From assembly GCA_017445525.1 (NCBI GenBank), contig JAFSTZ010000421.1, positions 1-10,055 on the forward strand: a stretch of 10,055 nucleotides of DNA, in the 5' to 3' direction. The DNA comes from Eubacterium sp. Lineage in GTDB: Bacteria; Bacillota; Clostridia; Lachnospirales; Lachnospiraceae. A program made the position numbers and the translations under genes. The notes below the pieces were generated by a model. It did no database searches, was not told the origin of the DNA, and saw only the letters and a program-made list of their open reading frames with translations. Shown here in pieces: positions 1-7,431 of this stretch (within the stretch, counting starts at the first letter, position 1; the number at the start of each line of letters is the position of its first letter).

Positions 1-1326
1 CATATTCATACGAAAACAACCATCTCCCGCAAAGTTGACCACCACAGAGTCGGGGCAGCCTACCTTTGCTCCGATACAGGCTCCGAGACCGTATCCCATG
101 GTACCCATACCACCGGATGTGAGAAAATGTCTGGGCTTTTGGTATTTATAATACTGCGCCGCCCACATCTGATGCTGTCCGACATCCGTCGTTATGATCG
201 CATCTCCGCCGAGGATCTCTGAGAATCTTTCTACTACATACGGACCTGTAAGGCCCTCGGGATTGTAGGTCATCGGAAGAGCTTCCTTCCTCGCCATTAC
301 CTTATCCATCCACTCTTTATGATACTGGTTCTCGAGCTTATCATTTATCTTGGAAAGAGCGACCTTCAGGTCTCCCAGGATCGCATGGTCGACCTGGACA
401 TTTTTCCCGATCTCCACCTCATCGATATCGATCTGCAGTTTCTGCGCTCCAAAGGCAAACTTAGATGAATCTCCCAGCACTCGATCCGAAAATCTGGTTC
501 CCAGTGCTATCAACAGATCACACTCACTGACGCTCAAGTTCGCCGTCTTTGTGCCGTGCATACCGAGCATGCCTGTGTAGTACGGCTCCGTCCCGTCAAA
601 TGCGCCCTTGCCCATCAGAGAATCCGTTACAGGTGCATCTACCTTTTTCACGAAGGTCTTTAGTTCCTCATCAGCCTCCGATATCACCGCTCCCCCACCG
701 ACAAAGATCATGGGCTTTTTGGAAGACCTGATCATATCGATAGCCTTGTCGATGTCCTCATCGTTGATGCTTTCGGACTTTCTCTCTATCTCTGCGGGTT
801 TCATGGGAGTAAACTCCGTACGAGCCGCAGTAACATCCTTGGTAATATCCACAAGCACAGGCCCCGGTCTGCCGGTCTTTGCTATGGTGAATGCCCGTCT
901 CACACAGTCAGCCAGCTGAGTGATGTCCTTCACTATAAAGCTGTGCTTCGTGATCGGCATCGTGATGCCTGCTATATCGACCTCCTGAAATGAGTCTTTT
1001 CCAAGTAGATTCAGTGTAACATTTGCAGTGATCGCTACCATCGGAACGGAATCCATATATGCCGTTCCTATCCCGGTTACCAGATTCATAGCTCCCGGTC
1101 CCGACGTCGCCATACAGACACCGACCTTGCCGGTCGCCCTGGCGTATCCGTCAGCCGCATGTGCCGCACCCTGTTCATGAGATGTGAGCACATGTCTTAT
1201 CTGATCCTTATATCTGTACAATTCATCATAGATATTCAGTATGGCACCGCCGGGATATCCGAACACCGTGTCCACACCCTGCTCGAGCAGGCACTCTATG
1301 ACGATCTCTGATCCATTTAGTTGCAT
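1..1326 (-). CDS. ilvB: Acetolactate synthase large subunit (3' end cut off by window)
   Basis: Acetolactate synthase condenses two pyruvates, or pyruvate with 2-oxobutyrate, in the first common step of Val/Leu and Ile synthesis. It is a cytosolic enzyme that uses ThDP, FAD and Mg. The window holds 442 codons from the ATG to the left edge; the family is usually 550-570 residues, so about the last 110-130 are missing. Visible family features are the N-terminal FGYPGGAILNIYDEL stretch, the ThDP-activating glutamate (Glu51, in TSHEQGAAHAADGYAR), SGPGAMN, GKDSFQEVDI, and the start of the ThDP/Mg motif GDGCFRMN at the very edge. The start is supported by a GAGGGTG ribosome binding site at 1334-1340, 7 nt upstream. 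It is the third gene of the leuB-ilvD-ilvB operon, 59 bp after ilvD. The small regulatory subunit (ilvN) is not in view. Confidence in family is very high; catabolic AlsS is less likely given the operon. Confidence 0.97.
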   Translation of the reverse strand, partial: MQLNGSEIVIECLLEQGVDTVFGYPGGAILNIYDELYRYKDQIRHVLTSHEQGAAHAADGYARATGKVGVCMATSGPGAMNLVTGIGTAYMDSVPMVAITANVTLNLLGKDSFQEVDIAGITMPITKHSFIVKDITQLADCVRRAFTIAKTGRPGPVLVDITKDVTAARTEFTPMKPAEIERKSESINDEDIDKAIDMIRSSKKPMIFVGGGAVISEADEELKTFVKKVDAPVTDSLMGKGAFDGTEPYYTGMLGMHGTKTANLSVSECDLLIALGTRFSDRVLGDSSKFAFGAQKLQIDIDEVEIGKNVQVDHAILGDLKVALSKINDKLENQYHKEWMDKVMARKEALPMTYNPEGLTGPYVVERFSEILGGDAIITTDVGQHQMWAAQYYKYQKPRHFLTSGGMGTMGYGLGACIGAKVGCPDSVVVNFAGDGCFRMNM

Positions 1327-1385
1327 TTATATTCACCCTCTTTTTATCATAGAAAAATGCTCCCGCAACTTTGCATCCTTCCTGA

Positions 1386-3044
1386 TCACTTTAAGATAGC
1401 ACCGTTACTGCCTGATGTGACCATATTTGCATAACGTGCCAGGTAGCCGTCCTTCACTCTCGGCTCTTTCGGTGTCCAGGCTGCCTTTCTCTTCTCGAGT
1501 TCTTCATCGGAAACCTTGACATTCAGCGTGTTGGCAGGGATATCTATAGCGATGATATCACCCTCCTCAATAAGAGCGATCGGTCCGCCCACAGCAGCTT
1601 CCGGAGAAATATGCCCGATGGAAGCACCACGGCTTGCACCCGAGAAACGTCCGTCTGTGATCAAGGCCACTGAGCTTCCGAGTCCCATACCGGCGATGGC
1701 TGATGTCGGATTGAGCATCTCTCTCATGCCCGGACCGCCCTTCGGTCCTTCGTAGCGGATAACTACTACATCACCCTCTACGATCTTGCCGCCCTTGATA
1801 GCAGCTATGGCATCTTCCTCGCAATCAAACACTCTTGCCGGTCCCTCGTGAACCATCATCTCGGGAACAACTGCTGAACGTTTTACAACGCCGCCGTCCG
1901 GAGCGATATTACCCTTGAGAACCGCGATACCGCCCGTCTCCGAATACGGATTGTCGATCGGTCTGATGACCTCGGGATCAAGGTTTACGGCATTTGCTAT
2001 ATTTTCCTTGACTGTCTTTCCTGTAACTGTCATACAGTCGGTGTTTAACAGTCCTTTTTTATCAAGCTCGTTCATCACGGCATAGACACCGCCTGCCTCG
2101 TTTAACTGCTCCATATAAGTATGTCCTGCAGGAGCCAGATGACAGAGGTTCGGAGTCTTTGCACTGATATCGTTTGCGATATCAAGATTCAAGTTGACAC
2201 CTGCCTCATGTGCTATCGCAGGAAGATGAAGCATGGTGTTGGTCGAGCATCCAAGTGCCATATCAACCGTCATGGCATTCTGGAATGCCTTTTCTGTCAT
2301 GATATCTCTCGGGCGAATATTTTTATTATACATATCCATAACTGCCATACCCGCATGCTTAGCAAGCTTGATACGATCAGAGTAAACTGCAGGGATAGTT
2401 CCGTTTCCGCGAAGTCCCATGCCTATCGCCTCGGTCAGGCAGTTCATGGAGTTCGCCGTATACATACCTGAACAGGAACCGCATGTAGGACATGCATGCT
2501 GCACAAAATCGTCCACCTGCTCCTCGGTCATCTTTCCGGCTGCGTGTGCACCTACTGCCTCAAACATTGAGGACAGAGATGTGCGCTTGCCCTGTACATG
2601 ACCTGCCAACATCGGTCCACCGCTGACAAATACGGTGGGAACGTTTACTCTCGCTGCAGCCATAAGGAGTCCCGGAACATTTTTATCACAGTTCGGTACC
2701 ATCACCAGCGCGTCAAAAGCGTGCGCTCTCGCCATACACTCGGTAGAGTCGGCGATGAGGTCTCTGGTCACGAGTGAATACTTCATGCCAACGTGTCCCA
2801 TGGCGATACCGTCACATACGGCGATGGCCGGGAAAACGATCGGGGTTCCGCCTGCCATGGCAACCCCCTGCTTTACTGCTTCTACTATCTTGTCAATATT
2901 CATATGTCCCGGCACGATCTCGTTGTATGAGCTGACGATGCCGACAAGCGGACGTTCAAGCTCCTCCTTGGTCATGCCGAGTGCGTTAAAAAGTGACCGC
3001 TGAGGTGCGGTGGCCATACCCTTCTTTACTGAATCACTGTTCAT
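1386..3044 (-). CDS. ilvD: Dihydroxyacid dehydratase
   Basis: Dihydroxyacid dehydratase converts 2,3-dihydroxy-isovalerate or -methylvalerate to the 2-oxo acid, the last shared step of Val/Ile synthesis and the source of the leucine precursor. It is a cytosolic Fe-S enzyme. The product is 552 residues, normal for the family. Fe-S cysteine positions are visible: Cys77 ([10 protein letters not shown]), Cys119 (PNCDKNVPG) and the [17 protein letters not shown] block with Cys185, 188 and 191. The C-terminal [19 protein letters not shown] block is also present. I chose the ATG at 3042-3044 because a perfect AGGAGGT lies 6 nt upstream (3051-3057) and the protein then begins at the usual IlvD N-terminus. 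The frame stays open upstream to an ATG at 3191, adding 49 residues with no good ribosome binding site and running through a strong hairpin, so that longer form is unlikely. It lies 150 bp after leuB. Confidence 0.97.
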   Translation of the reverse strand: MNSDSVKKGMATAPQRSLFNALGMTKEELERPLVGIVSSYNEIVPGHMNIDKIVEAVKQGVAMAGGTPIVFPAIAVCDGIAMGHVGMKYSLVTRDLIADSTECMARAHAFDALVMVPNCDKNVPGLLMAAARVNVPTVFVSGGPMLAGHVQGKRTSLSSMFEAVGAHAAGKMTEEQVDDFVQHACPTCGSCSGMYTANSMNCLTEAIGMGLRGNGTIPAVYSDRIKLAKHAGMAVMDMYNKNIRPRDIMTEKAFQNAMTVDMALGCSTNTMLHLPAIAHEAGVNLNLDIANDISAKTPNLCHLAPAGHTYMEQLNEAGGVYAVMNELDKKGLLNTDCMTVTGKTVKENIANAVNLDPEVIRPIDNPYSETGGIAVLKGNIAPDGGVVKRSAVVPEMMVHEGPARVFDCEEDAIAAIKGGKIVEGDVVVIRYEGPKGGPGMREMLNPTSAIAGMGLGSSVALITDGRFSGASRGASIGHISPEAAVGGPIALIEEGDIIAIDIPANTLNVKVSDEELEKRKAAWTPKEPRVKDGYLARYANMVTSGSNGAILK

Positions 3045-3050
3045 ATGATT

Positions 3051-3057
3051 ACCTCCT
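3051..3057 (-). promoter_or_regulatory. Ribosome binding site that fixes the ilvD start
   Basis: The minus strand reads AGGAGGT, 6 nt before the ATG at 3044. It separates the real start from an open upstream extension of 49 codons in the same frame. Confidence 0.85.
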
Positions 3058-3088
3058 ATACTACGTCCGAGATTTGTATATGTATTCT

Positions 3089-3166
3089 GTTCGGGCGCGC
3101 TTGCGCTTTTTTCCCGAACGTCGCGTTGTGCGCGTGTATAATACACACGCTGCGCAACGACGTTCG
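3089..3166 (-). repeat. Overlapping inverted repeats in the leuB-ilvD intergenic region
   Basis: Positions 3115-3137 and 3145-3166 form about 20 base pairs around a 7-nt loop. The outer 9 bp (CGAACGTCG with CGACGTTCG) are perfect; inside are a 2-nt bulge, one mismatch and a 1-nt bulge. A second stem, GTTCGGG at 3089-3095 with CCCGAAC at 3113-3119, shares five bases (3115-3119) with the first, so the two cannot form fully together. Neither is followed by a T-run on the minus strand, so this is not a typical intrinsic terminator. It may act as an mRNA stability or processing element, or as a switch on ilvD-ilvB expression; those roles are inference. Confidence 0.6.
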
Positions 3167-3194
3167 CGACACATCCCTCACGAGAATACATATA

Positions 3195-4277
3195 CTAAAT
3201 CTCTGCGCAAATTCTGTCTCCCATCTCTATACATCCTACCTGCTTCATGCCTTCACTAAAGATATCGCATGTCCTAAAACCGGCTTTCAATACTTTCTTA
3301 ACGGCAGCCTCAATAGCGTCCGCTTCAGCTTGAAGATCAAATGAATAGCGTAGCATCATGGCTACAGAAAGGATAGTAGCGATCGGGTTCGCCTTGTCCT
3401 GTCCTGCGATATCCGGCGCTGATCCGTGGCTCGGCTCATACAATCCAAATGTGCCCTCTGCCAGCGATGCTGACGGAAGCATACCGAGTGAACCGGTAGT
3501 CATCGATGCCTCATCAGAAAGGATATCACCAAACATGTTCTCAGTAACTACGACATCAAACTGCTTCGGATCAGAGACAAGCTCCATAGCGCAGGCATCA
3601 ACCAGCATATCCGAAAGCTCGATGTCGGGATAATCCTTCTCCATATCATGGATGACCTTTCTCCAAAGACGTGACGTATCGAGTACGTTCGCCTTATCCA
3701 CGCTGCAGACCTTTTTATTTCTCTTGCCTGCGATCTCAAATGCCTTTTTGGCGATCCTGCGTATCTCCGACTCGGAATAGATACAGGTGTCAGCGGCAGT
3801 CATCTCACCGTTTACTTCCTTTGTATACCTATCACCGAAGTAAAGTCCTCCGGTAAGCTCTCTGACTATCACATAATCAAAACCGCCTTGTGAACGGTCA
3901 TCCTTCAGCGGGCACGCACCTGCGAGCTCTTCAAAAAGGATAGCCGGACGAAGGTTGCAAAAAAGCCCCAATCCCTTTCTGATCTTCAGAAGTCCTGCCT
4001 CAGGCCTCTTCTCCGGCGGGAGCTCATACCAACTGTCAACTCCCACTCTTCCACCGACCGCTCCCAAAAGCACGGCATCGGCAGCCTTTGCACGCTCCAA
4101 AGTCTCATCTGTCAACGGATCTCCGAACTTATCGATCGAGCATCCACCCATATAGAGCTCCTCGTACTCAAATTCGTGTCCGTAAATCCCTCCTATCTTA
4201 TCAAGAACCTTCTTCGCCTCACGAACGATCTCCGGTCCTATCCCGTCTCCCGGTATCACTGCAATATGATATTTCAC
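3195..4277 (-). CDS. leuB: 3-Isopropylmalate dehydrogenase
   Basis: LeuB oxidises and decarboxylates 3-isopropylmalate with NAD to give the leucine precursor 2-oxoisocaproate. It is a cytosolic homodimer. With the GTG start at 4275-4277 the product is 360 residues, typical for LeuB. All core catalytic positions are visible: Arg100 and Arg110 ([15 protein letters not shown]), Arg139 and Tyr146 ([10 protein letters not shown]), Lys195 (SVDKANVLD), Asp227 (LVDACAMEL), and Asp251 and Asp255 ([12 protein letters not shown]). The nucleotide-binding motif [20 protein letters not shown] is at about 281-300. The GTG is preferred over an in-frame ATG eight codons upstream because GGAGG (4285-4289) lies 7 nt before it. 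It is the first gene of the operon, about 35 nt downstream of the predicted transcription start. leuA, leuC and leuD are not in this window. Its stop is TAG. Confidence 0.97.
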   Translation of the reverse strand: MKYHIAVIPGDGIGPEIVREAKKVLDKIGGIYGHEFEYEELYMGGCSIDKFGDPLTDETLERAKAADAVLLGAVGGRVGVDSWYELPPEKRPEAGLLKIRKGLGLFCNLRPAILFEELAGACPLKDDRSQGGFDYVIVRELTGGLYFGDRYTKEVNGEMTAADTCIYSESEIRRIAKKAFEIAGKRNKKVCSVDKANVLDTSRLWRKVIHDMEKDYPDIELSDMLVDACAMELVSDPKQFDVVVTENMFGDILSDEASMTTGSLGMLPSASLAEGTFGLYEPSHGSAPDIAGQDKANPIATILSVAMMLRYSFDLQAEADAIEAAVKKVLKAGFRTCDIFSEGMKQVGCIEMGDRICAEI

Positions 4278-4284
4278 GTCTCTT

Positions 4285-4289
4285 CCTCC
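4285..4289 (-). promoter_or_regulatory. Ribosome binding site that fixes the leuB GTG start
   Basis: GGAGG on the minus strand is 7 nt before the GTG at 4277. The alternative upstream ATG (4301) has no comparable site and would place this GGAGG inside the coding sequence. Confidence 0.8.
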
Positions 4290-4318
4290 ATTCCGATGCA
4301 TGTAAACATCAAAACAAA

Positions 4319-4347
4319 ATTATATAATAAAGAAGAGATTATGTCAA
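4319..4347 (-). promoter_or_regulatory. Perfect-consensus sigma-A promoter of the leuB-ilvD-ilvB operon
   Basis: On the minus strand TTGACA (4342-4347) is followed by exactly 17 nt and TATAAT (4319-4324). Both hexamers match the housekeeping consensus at every base. The expected transcription start is near 4312, giving a leader of only about 35 nt, too short for a T-box or a peptide attenuator in front of leuB. Any control at this promoter is therefore likely to be by a DNA-binding protein. Confidence 0.85.
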
Positions 4348-4407
4348 GACACAAAACGCATGAAGCATTATTTAACAACATCGAACTGTTCATTTCATTT
4401 TAGAAAC

Positions 4408-4470
4408 ATGAAGAAAAAAGCCATCGCAGTCGGTCATATCTGCATCGACATCACACCCGTGTTTCCGGAA
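4408..4470 (+). pseudogene. N-terminal relic resembling a PfkB-family sugar kinase
   Basis: This is the only plus-strand sequence that looks like protein. From the ATG at 4408 it encodes 21 residues including AVGHICIDITPVFPE, which from memory resembles the N-terminus of PfkB/ribokinase-family carbohydrate kinases in Clostridia. After this the similarity is lost: the frame continues as an unrecognised basic stretch and runs into the 3' end of the convergent transporter gene, ending at 4602. No ribosome binding site precedes the ATG. There is no room for the normal kinase of about 320 residues. I read it as the residue of a deletion that removed almost the whole gene. Identification rests on a short match recalled from memory. 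Confidence 0.45.
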
Positions 4471-4549
4471 AGTAGTCGAAGAGAAGATGAATCTGTTTGG
4501 AAGTACGAGAAAAGCATAGACGGGTCAGCCACAAATAAACAGATGCCCC

Positions 4550-6103
4550 TCACCCCTTCTTCGCGATTGATGTCATCCCGAGCATCAAAAACACGGCGTT
4601 GAATCCGGCTCCGATATAATCTACCAGCAGATCAAATGTTACTGCGATCAGGATACCCTCCTCGGGGATCCCGAGCTGCGCTATCAGTATGGTATAGATG
4701 GTCATCACCGTGCCGGGCAGGGGAGCCACGGCAAACACGAGCAGGGTAGACATAAATACCGCCATGATGATCCACGGGATCGTAATACCCACATCATAGA
4801 CCGACGCGAGACTGACACACATGATACAAACAAATGACAGCGTACTGTATTTGCATGTGACGTTTCCGATAGGATAGGCGAAGTTCAGGAATGCTTTATT
4901 TATACCAAGCTTCTTCTCGCATATCTCCATACTTGTGGATAACGTTGCCACACTCGACGCCGTAGTAAGACCTATCATGAATGACGGAAGAACTATCCTT
5001 ATTAGCTCGGCGGGTGATCTCTTCGTATTCCGGGATGCGACCAATAAAAATATAGTGCTGTATATGATCATCAGGGCGATGCCAATACATAGAGGCTTCC
5101 ACAGGCTCAACAGTAATGACGACTCTCCCCTCCAAATCATCGACGTGAGCTCCGTAAAAACAAAAAACGGGATCAGCATACACACCGCTCCGGTCGCTCT
5201 CTGGATGACTGCAGTGCCTTCATCGACTGCGGCACTGACACGGTGCGATCTCTCTCCGAGTGACAGCAGCACGATACCGATCAGCGTCGCTATCACGATG
5301 ATCTGCATGGAGTTTCCGCTCATAAACGGAGTGATCGGATCCTTTGGCAGGATATCAAATATCATCTCCGATATCTGTTTAAGATGAGAAGCGGAAAAGC
5401 TTGATGATACCGTCATATCCGGATCAAAAAACGGCAGGGCAAGCAGCGTCGTGGATATCGAAAAGAAAAATGCCATGATTATATATCTTAGGATCACTCT
5501 CTTTCCGGTCTTTCTGAGCGAATCCGTACTCCCCATACCGAGTATACCGCTACATACGGTAAAAGCTATCATAAATCCCGCAAAGGTCTTCAAAAGACCC
5601 AAAAACGCAGACGAGGCGGGATCCAGCAGCAGCTCCGCTATATCAGTCTTTATCTCCTCCGGGATAAATCTCCCGCAGGCACCGAGTATCACCGAAGCTA
5701 TCAAAGCGATGATGATACCGGTCAGGGAACTCATCTTTGATCTCTCCTTAAGGAGCAGTGACACTCTGTTGGTCTTTCCGTGATATATCCATGCCGGCGA
5801 CATACCGATATTTTTCAGGATGCGGCTGCTCCACTCATCGTCATCGGTATCTGTCGGATCGTATGGCTCACCCGTAAAAGAGATATTTAATACATGCCTT
5901 CTGAAGCTCTTTCCAAAGCCGATCCGAACCCTTATCCCGGAATCGGTATGCTCTGATATCCTGATCAGCAGCTCCTCGACGGTCAGCCTCACTCTGGAGA
6001 TATCCGCACTTTTCTCCCCGAGCTTCTCCATATAGTCTGCTATCCTTGATACTATCTCATCTATCGAATCACTCGTAAGTGAATACATGTTATACTTTAT
6101 CAT
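4550..6103 (-). CDS. GHKL-like ATPase domain fused to DAACS-family cation symporter
   Basis: The 517-residue protein has two parts. Residues 1-120 resemble an anti-sigma (RsbW/SpoIIAB-type) GHKL ATPase domain: a helix with RLTVEELLIRISEH, a GEPYDP segment where the G1 box is expected, and IGMSPAWIYHGKTNRVSLLLK at the end. Key ATP-binding residues look degenerate (no Asn after the EELL motif, no clear DxGxG). Residues about 125-517 form a multi-spanning membrane domain of the dicarboxylate/amino-acid:cation symporter family. Its landmarks are LPKDPITPFMSGNSMQIIVIA at 252-272, the HP1-like ASSVATLSTSM (382-392), a TM7-like segment from Pro411, HP2-like APLPGTV (460-466), and a TM8 with Asp491, Asp495 and Asn502. 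It probably imports an organic anion or amino acid, but several ion and substrate residues differ (see findings). The ribosome binding site is weak (GAGAG, 9 nt upstream). It has its own promoter and a structured leader. Confidence 0.85.
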   Translation of the reverse strand: MIKYNMYSLTSDSIDEIVSRIADYMEKLGEKSADISRVRLTVEELLIRISEHTDSGIRVRIGFGKSFRRHVLNISFTGEPYDPTDTDDDEWSSRILKNIGMSPAWIYHGKTNRVSLLLKERSKMSSLTGIIIALIASVILGACGRFIPEEIKTDIAELLLDPASSAFLGLLKTFAGFMIAFTVCSGILGMGSTDSLRKTGKRVILRYIIMAFFFSISTTLLALPFFDPDMTVSSSFSASHLKQISEMIFDILPKDPITPFMSGNSMQIIVIATLIGIVLLSLGERSHRVSAAVDEGTAVIQRATGAVCMLIPFFVFTELTSMIWRGESSLLLSLWKPLCIGIALMIIYSTIFLLVASRNTKRSPAELIRIVLPSFMIGLTTASSVATLSTSMEICEKKLGINKAFLNFAYPIGNVTCKYSTLSFVCIMCVSLASVYDVGITIPWIIMAVFMSTLLVFAVAPLPGTVMTIYTILIAQLGIPEEGILIAVTFDLLVDYIGAGFNAVFLMLGMTSIAKKG

Positions 6104-6179
6104 GATCGTTTTCTCTCAGCCGGACATCCTACACTGTTATCGTCTGCATCCATGTATTTTTCTTCACTTCAAACGCAGT

Positions 6180-6237
6180 GATTAAACGGCCAATTATATT
6201 CATGATGGTGTCAGTAGGCTGACGTGGCCGTTTAATC
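6180..6237 (-). promoter_or_regulatory. 13-bp perfect inverted repeat with nested hairpin in transporter leader
   Basis: GATTAAACGGCCA (6180-6192) is mirrored exactly by TGGCCGTTTAATC (6225-6237). Between them a second perfect hairpin, GTCAG-TAGG-CTGAC, occupies 6210-6223 and leaves a 17-nt unpaired side. The structure would begin about 10 nt after the predicted start of the transporter transcript and about 75 nt before its ATG. No T-run follows, so it is not a standard terminator. It could be an operator for a dimeric repressor or a structured RNA leader. I could not match it to a known riboswitch class. Confidence 0.6.
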
Positions 6238-6253
6238 TAATAAACAAGGTTGA

Positions 6254-6282
6254 AGTATATACTTTTATGCGTTTTTTGTCAA
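6254..6282 (-). promoter_or_regulatory. Promoter of the ATPase-symporter gene
   Basis: TTGACA (6277-6282) is followed by 17 nt and TATACT (6254-6259) on the minus strand, eleven of twelve consensus bases. The -35 box overlaps the TGA stop of the preceding radical SAM gene (6279-6281). Transcription should begin near 6247, giving a leader of about 144 nt that contains the inverted repeat at 6180-6237. Confidence 0.8.
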
Positions 6283-7388
6283 GCTATGCGTTCTGAATTC
6301 TTGGATAACAACTCTTCCACAAGCTCCCTTTTTTCATACAGTACACAACCACCGTCGTGATCGTCCTTCAGAATATCCCCGCTTCTCAGCGCCATAAACA
6401 GCGGCGAATGAAGCGCATCCTTAAGTGATGTGTTTTTGATATTCACATCCGAGTACGGCGAGAACGGACACGGCTCGGCTCCTCCGTGTGAGTTTATATG
6501 GAAAAATCCTCTGCCGGCAGCCACACAGCCTCCGGAGTTTTTCTCATCACCGGGGAAGGATATATAGACCATCTCCGGGTGCTCCTTGCGAAGTCTGCCG
6601 ATCTCCGATGCGAGATACTCCCTCTCCTCATCGCCCGGCGCAAGCTCCGCGCTTTCATCCGTCACAGGGACGAACTCGACGAAGATCACCGCTTTACATC
6701 CGCGGTCAGACAACTCTTTGAGAAATACTTCTGACGTGACCTCTTTTATATTCTCTGTAGTCACAGTGATGGAAGCGCCAAAGATAAGACCCCTGTTATG
6801 CAGCTCATCCATATTGGTGATCAGCTTGTCGTAGATGCCCTCTCCGCGCCTCGTATCCGTGATCTCCTTCTCTCCTTCGATGCTGATGACCGGTATCAGG
6901 TTTCTGTTTTTATCAAAAAGTTCGAGATACCTCTCATTTATAAATGTTCCGTTAGTAAAGATCGGAAACAGGATATGCGGTCTCTCCGCTGCGGCTTCGA
7001 TGACATCGCGTCTTAGCATCGGCTCCCCGCCTGCAAGCAGGATAAAGCTTATGCCCAGATCATCCGCCTCGGCAAAGATACCCGCCCACTCGTCAGCCGT
7101 AAGCTGTGCCACCGGCTCGGCATCAACTGTAGCGTGGTTGCATCTCGAATAGCAGCCTGCGCAGTGAAGATTGCACTTGCTGGTGATGCTGGCTATGAGA
7201 AACGGTGGGATATGCTCGCCCCTGTCCTCCGCCTTTCGTCTCTTTTTGGAGGCTGCGCGGCTGGCGGCAGCAAACTTTACCATGAATGCACTCTCTCTTG
7301 GATCCTTAAGAGTAGCCTTCAACGCATCGGAAACCACACGCTCCACGCCGCGCGTCATGTATTCCTGAATATCAAATTTTTCATCCAT
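6279..7388 (-). CDS. Radical SAM protein with Twitch/SPASM-like C-terminus
   Basis: The 369-residue protein carries the radical SAM CxxxCxxC motif at Cys72, Cys76 and Cys79 (KCNLHCAGCYSRC), followed by the SAM-binding GGEP at 120-123 (LLAGGEPMLRRDVI). The C-terminal part has Cys288 and Cys307 in CX13GX4C spacing, which fits the SPASM/Twitch signature, then CPFSPYS and a further Cys348 (GGCVLYEK). It therefore probably binds a second Fe-S cluster. SPASM/Twitch proteins usually modify peptides, proteins or small molecules, but the substrate here is unknown. The family, with IPPFLIASITSKCNLHC and HINSHGGAEPCPFSPYSD, looks from memory like a widespread uncharacterised Firmicutes group. The ATG at 7386-7388 has AGGGAG about 10 nt upstream. 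No precursor peptide gene was found beside it. The stop overlaps the next gene's promoter. Confidence 0.92.
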   Translation of the reverse strand: MDEKFDIQEYMTRGVERVVSDALKATLKDPRESAFMVKFAAASRAASKKRRKAEDRGEHIPPFLIASITSKCNLHCAGCYSRCNHATVDAEPVAQLTADEWAGIFAEADDLGISFILLAGGEPMLRRDVIEAAAERPHILFPIFTNGTFINERYLELFDKNRNLIPVISIEGEKEITDTRRGEGIYDKLITNMDELHNRGLIFGASITVTTENIKEVTSEVFLKELSDRGCKAVIFVEFVPVTDESAELAPGDEEREYLASEIGRLRKEHPEMVYISFPGDEKNSGGCVAAGRGFFHINSHGGAEPCPFSPYSDVNIKNTSLKDALHSPLFMALRSGDILKDDHDGGCVLYEKRELVEELLSKNSERIA

Positions 7389-7431
7389 GATGACTCATCT
7401 CCCTTGAATTATGCTTATACAACGAAAACAC

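Noticed and set aside
350..919. Plus-strand open frames opposite ilvB
   Set aside because: They are antisense shadows of a clear acetolactate synthase gene, with low-complexity Ser/Pro-rich translations and no ribosome binding sites.
3045..3194. T-box or leader-peptide attenuator before ilvD
   Set aside because: No T-box consensus (AGGGTGGNACCGCG-like) and no terminator with a U-tract. The open extension has a few valine codons (four in nine) but no leucine/isoleucine run.
1516..3344. Several plus-strand open frames opposite ilvD and the leuB 3' end, up to 122 codons
   Set aside because: They mirror strongly conserved minus-strand enzymes and show no family features of their own.
4896..5387. 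Open frames of 95 (minus) and 150 (plus) codons within the symporter region
   Set aside because: They lie in other frames of a membrane protein with clear family landmarks; neither has a ribosome binding site or a recognisable domain.
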